Source of the DNA: Dunaliella salina | Lineage: Eukaryota > Chlorophyta > Chlorophyceae > Chlamydomonadales > Dunaliellaceae | Assembly: GCA_002284615.2 (NCBI GenBank) | Contig: MU070171.1 | Location: forward strand, 71,006-103,112 | Direction of reading: 5' to 3' | DNA: 32,107 bases | Shown: positions 22,271 through 31,400 of the stretch, piece after piece | Layout: every line of letters begins with the position of its first letter | How positions within the stretch are numbered: the stretch's first letter is position 1 | Notes under the pieces: generated by a model | Told to the model about the DNA's origin: nothing | The model's input: the letters and a program-made list of their open reading frames with translations, nothing else | Databases searched by the model: none | Made by a program: the position numbers and the translations under genes

Positions 22271-23200
22271 TAAGAAATAAAAGACAGCATGGGCAGAAAA
22301 AGAAAAGAAAAGAATAGAAAAGAAAAGAAAAGAAAAGAAAAGAAAAGAAAAGAAAAGAAAAGAAAAGAAAAGAAAAGAAAAGAAAAGAAAAGAAAAGAAA
22401 AGAAAAGAAANGAAAAGAAAAGAAAAGAAAAGAAAAGAAAAGAAAAGAAGAGAAGAGAAAGATGTGTAGGCAGAGATATTCTCCCTACATCAGCAGCTGT
22501 TGTGTCCTTGGAAAGGTTTCCACTGTCCTGTTTTGTGCACGCCTTCCAGCAGCTGTAAGTGCACCCAGGTGATGGAAAAGACTTTGAAAACACAACTATT
22601 CAATTTTGATAGCCAACAGCAGCATTCTGGAGTCCTGAGAAACAAAGTGTTCAGGTACAGAAGACAGCATGAGCAGCTGTTGTGTCATTGGAAAGGTATT
22701 CACTGTTCTTTTTAGTGCACACCCTCCAGCAGCAATGTAGGTGTACCTAGGTGACAGGAAAGGCCAAAAAATACAACTTTTTAGGTCCTGAAGGCCGCCA
22801 GCAGCATTTCAAAGCCCTGAATAATAACATATTCAGATGCAAAAGACAGCATGAGCAGTTCTTCAAGTTGTGCCTCTGGAAAGATGTCCACTGCTCTGTT
22901 CAGTGCACATCTTCCAGCAACTATGTAGGTGCACCCAGGTGATGGGATAGCTCACAGAAACGCTACTTCTCAGCTCCTGAAGACCACCAGCAGCATTCTG
23001 GTGTCCTGAATAATTCAGGATACAGATGCAAAAGACAGCATGAGCAGCTGTCGTAGTTTTGGAAAGATATTCACCGCTCTGTTCAGTGCACACCCTCCAG
23101 CAATCATGTGGGTGCACCCAGGTGATGGAAAGGCTATAGAAACACGGCTTCTCAGTTCCTGAAGGCCACCAGCAGCATTCTGAAATCCTGGTCAAGAATG
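22271..23200. repeat. 180-bp tandem satellite, about 4 units plus a split unit
   Basis: Units start at the GCAGCTGTTGTG-like motif near 22491, 22674, 22855 and 23043. Each contains TTGGAAAG, GTGCACACCCTCCAGCA, GTGCACCCAGGTGATGGAAA, CAGCAGCATTCTG and AAAAGACAGCATGAGCAG. The lone AAAAGACAGCATGGGCAG at about 22277 is the left part of the unit split by the retroelement tail. Confidence 0.85.
22298..22490 (-). mobile_element. Extremely 5'-truncated retrotransposon 3' end with an (AAAAG)n tail
   Basis: On the minus strand the last roughly 35 bp of the retrotransposon UTR (CTGATGTAGGGAGAATATCT to CTACACAT) are followed by about 150 bp of TTTTC repeats. It sits inside a unit of the 180-bp satellite, with GCAG on both sides (AGCATGGGCAG before, CAGCAGCTGTTG after), consistent with a short target duplication. 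Confidence 0.65.
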
Positions 23201-23818
23201 GTGATTTGGTGAAAACCAGGGTTTGCCATGGCTAATTAGGCATGTGGGGCCCAATCCTGAATAGTGAAATTCTTCAAGGATCAGCCCCACCTATGCTGGG
23301 AGCATATTAATGGTGTATGTCTGTGTCCGTTTTCGTGCCTGCTTGTCTTTTTGTCCGTCTGACTGTAGGCAGGCGAGCTGAAGGTCTACATCATAAGGAC
23401 TGAAACATGTCTTTGTACAAAGAGGCTGAAAGGCTGATTGACATCATGATGGAAATATAGTTGTGTGCTTTGGTAATTGCAGGTGCAGGGTGCTTTAGCA
23501 GCAACAGTCCTGGGGGGCTGGGTCCAAAGCACAGGTGCTCAGTCTGTGGCCAATAACAGGCCCCATCGGCGCTTTGTGACGGCCCCTGTCCTACGTACAT
23601 TCGAGCTTGCCGAAAGGTCCACTTGCGTGTGGCTTCCGAGCCAGCCTTGCCGGTGAGCTGTCCTTCGCAGTGTGCATAGCACGGTTGGTTGAATGACTAT
23701 GATTTGGATATGTTGTTTTTGGTGCTGTTTTTTGGTTTGTTTCATTAAGGAAGGTGCGTTGTGCTGTTGGGCATGTGGTGGCGGCGTTAGGAAACGTTCT
23801 TGTAAGCGCTTTGTGCAG
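23200..23818. other. Spacer, no firm gene
   Basis: Starts with a piece shared with hAT-like repeat R (GGTGAAAACCAGGGTTTGCC). Short open frames on both strands, such as 23391-23600 and 23539-23886 minus, have no motif. Confidence 0.4.
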
Positions 23819-23933
23819 GTGCCTGTGGCTCTTGCCGTGCCAGATGGCGCTTTCACATTCATTCCAGCAAACCCTGTCACCCCCAAAGGTTCAGCGCCTA
23901 AGGGCGTAGTGGTCTACCTTGCGCAGGGGCAAG
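23819..23933 (+). CDS. Candidate exon of an unrecognised gene
   Basis: The acceptor GCGCTTTGTGCAG is followed by VPVALAVPDGAFTFIPANPV and APKGVVVYLAQGQ, ending at CAAG/GTACTT. The composition is protein-like and GC-richer than the surroundings. An earlier donor after the GCGCAG codons is not a GT site. I do not recognise a family. Confidence 0.35.
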
Positions 23934-23945
23934 GTACTTTTGCTG

Positions 23946-24157
23946 GCAAAGATGGCTTGGCCAGTAGTAGGATTTCATCGGGTATGATGCTCAGAAAGGA
24001 GGAATGCCTGTGTGACATGCTCTTTGTTTCCAGGTCATGGTCCATGTCTTGGCAAAGATGGTCTGGCCAGGAGTAGGATTTTCTTGGGTGTGACGTTCTG
24101 ATAAGAGGAGTGTCTGTGTGGCATGCTTTTTGTTTCCAGGTCATGGTCCATATCCTT
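23946..24157. repeat. Two tandem copies of a 106-bp unit
   Basis: GCAAAGATGG...GGCCAG-AGTAGGATTT...TTTGTTTCCAGGTCATGGTCCAT occurs at 23946-24051 and 24052-24157. Each copy carries its own TTTGTTTCCAG acceptor-like site, so it lies in the intron of the candidate gene and offers duplicated acceptors. Confidence 0.75.
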
Positions 24158-24199
24158 CACGGTTCATCTGTGCGCACTTGTTGCTTTTGTTCTCTGCAG

Positions 24200-24411
24200 A
24201 ATATTTCCACCTTCGGACAATCAGCCTTGGAAGGTTGAAGGTTTTTGCATCAAGCCTTTGGCAGATGTTCCTGTGCAGCGTTTGCCAGTCCGGGTTTGTG
24301 TGTGGGAGCCAACCACACAAGGCATAGTCCAGTGAAGGGTGTTAGAGGAAGTTGCAGGGACTGAATATAAGGGCACTCGTGTACACATCACGGCGTGCCA
24401 GAAAGAAGGTG
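24200..24411 (+). pseudogene. Candidate exon with one in-frame TGA
   Basis: Between the acceptor TTCTCTGCAG (ends 24199) and a GAAG/GTGAGT donor the frame reads IFPPSDNQPWKVEGFCIKPL, then VQRLPVRVCVWEPTTQGIVQ, a TGA (24333-24335), then VLEEVAGTEYKGTRVHITAC. Apart from the TGA it is open for 70 codons with good splice signals at both ends. It may be a decayed exon, a sequencing error, or an exon ending at an unrecognised site before the TGA. The family is unknown. Confidence 0.35.
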
Positions 24412-25156
24412 AGTTGTTCTGTTGCTTACTGTGGGTTGATTGATTGCCTGTGTTTGAGCCGCTGACAGCAAGAAATGGAAGGAAATATATTAAGTTTGTT
24501 TATTTTAGTGGCACCGAGAATGTGAAAGGCGAGCAAAATACGATTTGTCCTTATCGCAGGTCATGCAATAGGTTGCTGACTTCTGTGATGGGCATCTGCT
24601 AAGTTGTTTGTGTTGATTAGTCTCGCACTTGCCTTCCGTTCTCAGACCTGTCATGCTTCTATCTTGCTGTTCCCTTAGACCTGCCAGCATTTTTCTTTGC
24701 GCGCTTGGCCTGCCTGTCCGTCTTGTTTGTTTGTTTGACATCCTGCTTGATATCATGGGTTGTGTTCTTAGCCTGCCTTTTTTCTTTCCTTTGTTGGTGC
24801 TGTGCTAGGAAAGCCGTGCAGGCCAGTTCAGATCATGTGGTTTTTGTTTTTCCTGCGACCTTTGTGATTGGAATTTTGACAGTGGGGAAAAAATTGTATG
24901 AAATCTTTACCATTTTTGCAATAAGTGTGAAATAACAATTTTACGTGATCAAAAAGAAACTCTGTACCACGCCCCACAACTGAATGTGGCAGGAAGAGAA
25001 ACTCTGTACCTTAACACTGCAGGGTTCTTTCACTCATTTCTCTTACAATGTTGATGTGCGTTACGGTTTGAGTAAGAATAAATAAAAACAGAGATGACGA
25101 TTCTAAATCAATAAACACAACGTCAAATCTAATAAGTTCATTTAATTACTTATTAG
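24412..25156. other. AT-rich spacer
   Basis: No gene recognised. A frame at 24705-24935 is hydrophobic and Phe/Cys-rich, but has no start context or splice signals and is probably chance. Confidence 0.4.
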
Positions 25157-26130
25157 TATGACATGCAAAATTAAGTTGTTGTACTCCAAAGCATAAGGAA
25201 TCACTCGATTAATGCTGTAGTCCAAAACTGAGATTTTGTAGTGAGAAGCAGGGCTTGCGCCACATCAAGACCCTCTTGTTCTGCCTTTTTCTGCCTTTTC
25301 CTGCCTTTTTCTGCAGGGTAAGTGTCCACCTCTGGAAAAGGGGCAAGACAGTGAAAATAAGGTGAATTTTATTCCCGTCCAGCCAAACGAAACCTTATTT
25401 CTACAGCAGTTGTGTAGCATGTACAATTGCATAAGAGATTATGTCAGCTGGTGGTCTGGCAATGTCAGGGTGAGCAAGATCGTGAAGATGGTTTTGTAAG
25501 CCCTATGTTCTCACTCAAAGGGCGCTTTCCGAACGATAAGAAAAAGCAAAAGCACCTCAGGATACCTGTTGGAACTGTAAAAACAGGAATGGATAACTCG
25601 CCTTTTTGCTGGATCTACCCGTTCCCGTTTTCTTTCTCAAATCTAGCCATGCCAACCATCTTGATTCCTTAAGTATCATGTTCACAAGATAATAATGAAA
25701 ATCCAGAGAACCCCAGATCAATCTCCTGGCCTCAAACCACTCCAAAAGGGTCCATAACTTCAATCTATGGCTTTTTTTTGCTTCTCTTTTTTTGTTTTCT
25801 TGACCTCCATGTACGTTGCTAACATCCTGCATAACGCGGCATTGAAACTTAAATGATGCCCAATGGTGGCCTGCGTGAAAAGCGTGTGCTTCTATCTGGG
25901 TGTTGCAACACTTCCCCTGTGCCACTGCCACAGCCACACTCACAACAACAAAAGTTCCCGTCCCCAATTTTGTCTCAAAGAAGCAGCCCGATGTGCTTGA
26001 TTTCCAGGATAGATTTTTAGGAACAGTGAGGGTTCAGAATGGGCACAAATTGGGAGGCTGAAAACAAGGTCGATCAGTAGATTTCTTTCTCTTTTCTTTA
26101 GTGGCTCTCGATCAATGTGGCTGCTTTTCA
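25157..26130 (+). repeat. Left arm of a 1-kb inverted repeat
   Basis: Matches 29692-30772 in reverse complement along nearly its whole length, with blocks such as ACTCCAAAGCAT, GAAGCAGGGCTTGCGCCACAT, CCTATGTTCTCA, TATCTGGGTGTTGCAACACTT and CCAATGTGCTTGATTTC/CGATGTGCTTGATTTC. The arms have diverged by substitutions and indels. Within it, 25590-25800 is a piece of hAT-like repeat R (CCATGCCAACCAT, CCCAGATCAATCTCCTGGCC). Confidence 0.75.
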
Positions 26131-26164
26131 TTGTTAATGGTTAAGCTATCCAAAATCTCAGTAA

Positions 26165-26330
26165 GGGCCCCTATCCTTCACAGGGGCCAGCAGTAGCCAG
26201 GAAGTGGGCACGCAGTTATGCAAACCCGAGCTGAGATCACTCCATCTCTAAACAACATCACCAGGCCAACTTCTGGGACCACTCCTGGCCAGCTTTCCTC
26301 CTGGTGGCTAACATGGGCGGGAGGGCCAAT
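26165..26330 (+). repeat. 165-bp direct repeat, copy 1
   Basis: The block from CACAGGGGCCA through GTTATGC, GAGCTGAGATCACTCCA and GGACCACTCCTG to TTTCC...GTGGC-AACATGG matches 26960-27118 in the same orientation. The function is unknown. Short frames differ between copies, so it is probably not coding. Confidence 0.75.
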
Positions 26331-26960
26331 CCCCGGGTTAAAGCCTGATGCCCTCACTGAAGAACAAAAAGGTTTCTATTATTCCCTTTCTCTGACTGTA
26401 CTCTGTAATCCTTCTTGTTCCTTTCTATGTGCCCTGGCTCTGACAACGCTGCTTGTTGAGGAGGTTTTCTGAGCAACAGAGAGAGAGGGAGAGAGAGAGA
26501 GGGGGGGGGGGGGGGGGGGGGGTAATATAACCTTGACATGAACTCGCGGGTGTTGCTGCATTGAGTGCCTGACAACCTCATGGCTTTGGTCTTGATGTTG
26601 CTCTTTCTTATATTGAGTGCTCATGCACCGCTGATTTACCTTCCTAGCTGCTTGAAGTCACAATGCTAATTTATTCAACCCTGTCCTTGTGCTCTCATGT
26701 AAAATCTGCTAACATCTTCCCCTTCAAGTAAAGAAAAGTAAAGCCTGCGCTGAGCAAAAGCCAGCGTGCATTAAAGAAAGACCCAACAGTCAGCTCTGAA
26801 GCTCAGTGTGAGCCACAAGTTCAGACCAAGAGAAAGAGAGGCACAGAAGTCTACTCCAGGAAGTTGGCCTGCGCCTAGGACACCCATGACACTGCTCTCA
26901 AGGGTCCCTGTCCAGCAAGCTCGAGACCCACCCCTTAGAGAAAGCTATCCAACATTGCAG
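26330..26960. other. Spacer with (GA)n and a G homopolymer
   Basis: GA repeats at 26478-26500 run into about 24 consecutive G (to 26522). The rest has no recognisable feature. Confidence 0.7.
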
Positions 26961-27125
26961 CATGGGCCCCCCCCTTGCACAGGGGCCAACCGTAGCCAGG
27001 AGGTGAGCATGCAGTTATGCGGACCCAAGCTGAGATCACTCCACCTGTGAACACTGTCGCCACCGTGCCAACTTTTTGGACCACTCCTGCACCAGCTTTC
27101 CTAAAGGTGGCAAACATGGCCCCAG
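26960..27125 (+). repeat. 165-bp direct repeat, copy 2
   Basis: Second copy of the repeat at 26165-26330, about 800 bp downstream. It opens with a C run (GGGCCCCCCCC) and keeps GAGATCACTCCA, GGACCACTCCTG and AACATGGCCCC. Confidence 0.75.
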
Positions 27126-27239
27126 CAGGAGCAACAAGAGCAGGAGAGGCGCCGGGCTCTGCATGGGCAGCAGCAAGGAGGGCCGGAGGGGCAAAGTCAA
27201 GGCCAGGGGTCTCTCCATTGGCACACCGCCCAGGGCCAC

Positions 27240-27773
27240 TTGAGCCTCTCTTCCAAATGCTCCATGGTCTGGCGTGTTACGGCTTTCCAGCCCTCCTCAG
27301 AGGGGATAGCTATGCAAGCAGCCTGGCACCAATGCGCCTGCTCCGCTGTCACTCTGGCCTCAGCCTCCTTGCCCACGCCAGATCCGTCTTCCCAAGCCAA
27401 CCACCTTGTCCTTGTCCTCCCTAGCAGGATCCATGAGATGTGGAGGCTCCATTGGGGCAATAAGTGGAAGGAGATCTGGTGGCATTTGCTCTTGCACGGG
27501 GTCCCAGGTGCGAGGGGCCACGGTATCGCCTGCCAGAGTTTCCCAGTGTGTGTTTGTGGGTGGCGGGCTGCAGGTGCAGCCGGCTGTGATGTGCGAGCGC
27601 TCCAGCAGAGGGAGCACATCTTTTGGACCTGTCCTCGTGCCCAAGCGGAAGTGAATATCCTGGCTAAGAACCTACGCCCTTGCACTCCTGTGCTCCCATG
27701 CATATGCATGTGTGGTTGCTTGTTCCGAGACGGACTACACGGATCTTCTAAACTTGCATTCAATCCGAATTAG
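27240..27773 (+). pseudogene. Possible zinc-knuckle C-terminus of a second LINE family
   Basis: The plus frame contains EMWRLHWGNKWKEIWWHLLL then HGVPGARGHGIACQ, C-V-C-G-W, and EHIFWTCPRAQAEVNIL. The ending C-x-C-G ... H-x-F-W-x-C-P-x-A-Q-A resembles the zf-RVT knuckle found after RT in plant and algal L1-type ORF2 proteins. An open minus frame of similar length (27197-27763) is an alternative. GC content is higher than in the flanks. Confidence 0.4.
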
Positions 27774-27786
27774 GCGCTGCTAGCCT

Positions 27787-27810
27787 GAGAGAGAGAGAGA
27801 GAGAGAGAGC
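27787..27810. repeat. (GA)n microsatellite
   Basis: A short pure GA run just outside the 3' end of retrotransposon copy B. Confidence 0.9.
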
Positions 27811-28693
27811 CGGAAATAGAGTTCTCCTTGGCAAAGGGCACTTGGACTTGCACATGCAGTAAGTTTCTGGGCATATTGAACAGAATGGGCATGAAGTTAT
27901 TGAGCAAGCTTAGTGACACGTTGCTGATCCAGTCCTAGCTGTTTGAATTGCTTCAGGGTGTGCTCAGTATCAAGACTTCCACCAACACCAGCCTGAGGAG
28001 AATAGGGTGAGTTATTTTAGCTTTAACGCTTAAAAGTTTAGGAAGGTCTGCATGCTGCTGCTTAGCTGCGTTCAACTGATGCGCTGGCCTGGTGTCTTCA
28101 CAGGGTTAATTTTTGAATGGTGCACATGGCAATCGTTTGCATGAAGTTCATGGGGTTGGCCTCACGCGGCTAGTTTGTATGGTCCTCCATGTGGATATGC
28201 GCAAAGCGTGATGTGAATGGATAGGAGAAACACTGTTAGAAGTAGGCTTGGCATTGTAAGGGGTAATCAAAACAGCATCTGGTCGACTCGAGTCTTTTCC
28301 TCTCTGGAAGGTTACGTGGGAAGGAGCACTTGGGTATATTTCTGTTTGGGGCATGTGTACTCATTCTGCCTGCAATGTTATGTCTTTCAGTTTTCATGTT
28401 GGAGATGGTATGGTTCTGGCAGCCTGAGAGCGTGTGGAGTGCGCCGTCCAATTCATGGCAGCCCGGGAGAGGGCATGTTGGATCAGTGGACCTTTGAAAG
28501 CGGACTGCATGTTTTTGACTGTAAAGGGTGCCTGTGCAATAGAGCAGGATGTTGCGCTTCATAGGTTCAGAAATGTAGGGCGTATTCCTAAAGGCGTTGC
28601 TGATTTTTTTACCTACATGAGGTAATACGTTTTGATAGTCAGAGTACTGACCTGTTTTGGCGTTGGCATATCCGAGTTTGTGTACAGTATGCA

Positions 28694-29226
28694 AAAGAAA
28701 AGAAAAGAAAAAGAAAAACTACATAGGCAGAGAAACTCTCCCTACATCAATTAAGGAAGAGGAGACACATAGGCTCAAAAAAGAGCTGTGTGCCCCCTCC
28801 ACCACGAGGTATGAAAAAGAGAATGCTAATGTGGATCTGGAGGGTTATTAGAAACACCTGGCTAAGGAAAAAAGATTTACACACTTGTGCGTGCATTCAG
28901 GGAAGAACCCTTTAGGGAACTCACCAACCACCCGGATTCTTCCAAGTTTCTGTTGCATAGCAAACTCACCAAGGCTCGAACACATTACCCCTGGATCATT
29001 GTTTTCCCGAGTATTTCCGGGAGAGCGGCTGATCTACGCTTGCTCTTACGCTCTTATGTTCTTACGCTCTGGCTCTAGAACCTGCCTGTGGGAAGTATTC
29101 TTGTTTTCATTAGCGGCGTGTGGTGACTAGTTTGTGGGCATATTGAACAGAACGGGCATGAAGTTGTTGAGCAAGCTTTGTGGCACACTGGTGATCCAAT
29201 CCTAGTTGTTTGAATTGCTTCAGGGC
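28694..29226 (-). mobile_element. Retrotransposon copy A, 5'-truncated, inserted in copy B
   Basis: Minus strand: begins at the endonuclease C-terminus (ALKQFKQLGLDHQCATKLAQ, AHKLVTTRR), continues into the UTR (GTGGTGGAGGGGGCACACAGC) and ends in a TTTTC tail at 28694-28720. ATGCA at 28689-28693 and 29227-29231 is the target duplication. Bringing the flanks together restores copy B's M-H to H-K-L-G-Y-A-N-A continuity. Truncated 5' ends and short duplications fit target-primed reverse transcription. A 205-bp insert interrupts it. Confidence 0.8.
28864..29068 (-). mobile_element. Candidate tRNA-derived SINE inserted in copy A
   Basis: A 205-bp insert with CTGGCT duplicated on each side (28858-28863, 29069-29074). 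Read on the minus strand it has an A-box-like TAGATCAGCCG at positions 33-43, a B-box TGTTCGAGCCT at 87-97, roughly complementary GCAAGCG and AGTTTGC segments that could form an acceptor-like stem, and a TTTTTT Pol III terminator near its 3' end. The A box has one mismatch to consensus. No second copy is seen in this window, so the family is unproven. Confidence 0.5.
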
Positions 29227-29640
29227 ATGCATGTGGAATTTGAGAGCATCTTGAAGATTGGAGAGATAGGTGAGCTTGGGGGCAGGCAGGGGACCTGTAG
29301 GTGTACCCGCGGCATGCACTCTTTTTTCTTCCTTGGCTAACCATAAACATGTGTACATGGATTTCCGCCAGAACCTGCACCAGGGATCTTGGTATCTGCT
29401 ATGCAGTTGTTTGCTTGTTTTGCCTGATGTTTTGCACTAGCATCTGCACATTCATTACCGCAGCTATGCCAGCATGAGCCTTCACTTTATAAGAATTTTG
29501 GTATGAGAGTTGCTAATGAGAGATGAAATCATTTTAAGTGCTTCTTTTCCTCTTGGTCTGAACTGGTGGGACTCATTTCCAGTTTCAGCACTGTTTTTGG
29601 GTCTTTCCTGGACGGACGCTGGCTATGTCTAGTGTAAACT

Positions 29641-29662
29641 CTCTTTCTTTCTTTCTTTCTAG
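29641..29662. repeat. (CTTT)n microsatellite
   Basis: A short CTTT array between retrotransposon copy B and the right arm of the inverted repeat. Confidence 0.85.
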
Positions 29663-29691
29663 GCAGTGATCACTCCTTTCAAGTCCATGAA

Positions 29692-30772
29692 TTTTGGAAA
29701 AGGAGCCACATTGATGTAGAGCCACTGAAGAAAAGAAAAGTAGCTACTTGCTATAGCGTGCTAATTAGCCTGGCTGTCAGCCTCCCAATTTGTGCTCGAA
29801 CTGCGCCCGCACTGTCCCTAAATTATCAAGCCTAGAAATCAAGCACATTGGGCTGCTTCTTCAAGACATTTCTGGAGCGGGAGCTTGTGTGGTTGCGAGT
29901 GCGGCTGTGGCTGTGGCACAGAAAAAGTGTTGCAACACCCAGATAGAACCACGCACCGTTTCCTACAGGCCACTGTTGGGCATCATTTAAGATCAAAGCA
30001 CAGCCGTACCAGCTGAAACACAACAGACTGCACGTGAACGCTTGGCTTCTGACCCAATGCTGAATGCAAAACTTTAAGATTGAAGTTGTGGGCCAATTGG
30101 GGGTAATTTGAGGCTAGAAGAGTGACCAGAAGTTTTCCGATTTCCACATTATGTTGAACATGATAATTAAAGGAATGATGATGGTTGGCATGGCTGGATT
30201 TGAGAAAGAAAATGGGGATGGACAGATCCAGCATGCAGGCGAATTGTCCACTGCTGTTTTTACAATTTCAACAGGTGTCCTGAAATGTAATAAACAACAT
30301 AAGAGTTCCAATTAATTACTTATGCTTTTCTCATCGTTCTGAAAGCACCCCTTGAATGAGAACATAGGCTTTCAACACCATCTTTGCGATCTTGCCCATT
30401 TCACATTGCCGAAATAACAGCTGACCTGATCTCTTTTGCAATTGTATATGCTACGACTGCTGTACAAATAAGGGTTTATCAGACTAAACGTGAGTTAAGT
30501 TCTGCTTATTTTCACCATCTTGCCCTTTTCCAGAGACAATTTCCCTCCAGATAGAGGCATTTCTCTCCATGCTCTCGGCATATGTCGTCTCCGGTCTGGG
30601 ACACTGTTTTGGTATTTGCAGCTGTCTTTTGCATTCATCTTCTCTTTAGTCTTCTATTTCACTGTGGCCTGTATGCTTAATGTGGCGCAAACCCTGCTTC
30701 CCTCTACGAAATCAGTTTGGGACTGCAGGTTCTTCATGCTTTGGAGTGTAACAATTTAATTTCTATGTGTCA
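29692..30772 (-). repeat. Right arm of the 1-kb inverted repeat
   Basis: Reverse-complement partner of 25157-26130, with a spacer of about 3.5 kb. It contains the inverted piece of hAT-like repeat R (30060-30240, with GGTTGGCATGGCTGGATTTGAG). Its own short frames, such as the hydrophobic one at 30520-30759, are not conserved in the left arm and are probably not genes. Confidence 0.75.
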
Positions 30773-30809
30773 TATTTCTAGATAATTCTGCGAACTCAAC
30801 ATATTTGAT

Positions 30810-31400
30810 CAGAGGTGGGCGACGAAGGCCTCAAACAGGGGTACTTTTGAAATGTTTACCAAGCACAGGCCCCGGAGGTTGCAATCTTCAAACTTGATTT
30901 CTACGGGTTTCTCTAGCATTGGAGCATGTGGCTTGCAAGTTCCGGGCACATGTTTTATTTGCCGCGACGTGAACCCTTTTTTTACCACCAAATCTCCATT
31001 CTGGACCACCTACTGCACCAAAATGGGTGATTTTTAATGATTTGGAGTCCTTGCACCAAAAAATATCTTTGCAGAAAAAATGAAGTGAAAAGACCCAGTG
31101 GTTGGTCAGATACAGAGTTTCAGCCACTTCCCTTAAAGAAATTGTAGCATAGCGGGTGGCAAAAAGGTCAAAAATTGACCTCATTTTATCCCGTTTTTGA
31201 ATATGCAGGATGTTGCCATAAAATGTAGGGGTTACAAATGGAAAATTTTGGATGTGAAAAATGGTTCCAGGGTGAGGCTGTGGGCCTGCTTGGGGTGATC
31301 TGAGGCCAGAAGAGTGACCTGGGAACCTCCGATTTTCATGATATATTGGTGAACTTGATGTCATATGAAAATAATAATGGTCGGCATGGTTATACTTACG
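30810..31400 (-). mobile_element. hAT-like repeat R, copy h
   Basis: Begins with an intact terminus CAGAGGTGGGCGACGAAGGC at 30810 and carries TTTGCCGCGACGTGAACCC, the CAGTGGTTGGT block, the central palindrome GGTCAAAAATTGACC (31166-31180), GTGAAAAATGG and GGTCGGCATGG. The far terminus (CCACCTCTG) is missing; similarity stops near 31400. Confidence 0.75.

Larger units (their letters stand above)
27845..29560 (-). mobile_element. Retrotransposon copy B (C-terminal fragment), minus strand, split by copy A
   Basis: Read on the minus strand it starts within RNase H near 29560 (LKMIS then AHAGIA and NECADASAKHQA), runs through HAAGTPTGPLPAPKLTYLSN to DALKFHMHA at 29232, is interrupted by copy A, and resumes at 28693 with LGYANAKTGQYSDYQN. 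It then has the CCHC knuckle (28419-28475), LPERKRLESTRPDAVLITP after a frameshift, and the endonuclease C-terminus to about 27845, without the UTR. Both ends are truncated. It keeps the RNase H Asp that copy C has lost. Confidence 0.8.

Noticed and set aside
22207..22593. Frames rich in Phe-Leu-Ser or Lys-Arg-Glu (also at 18288-18619)
   Set aside because: They are produced by the TTTTC/AAAAG pentamer tails.
30520..30759. Hydrophobic plus frame that could be a membrane peptide
   Set aside because: It lies within the diverged inverted-repeat arm, and the equivalent frame is not kept in the other arm.
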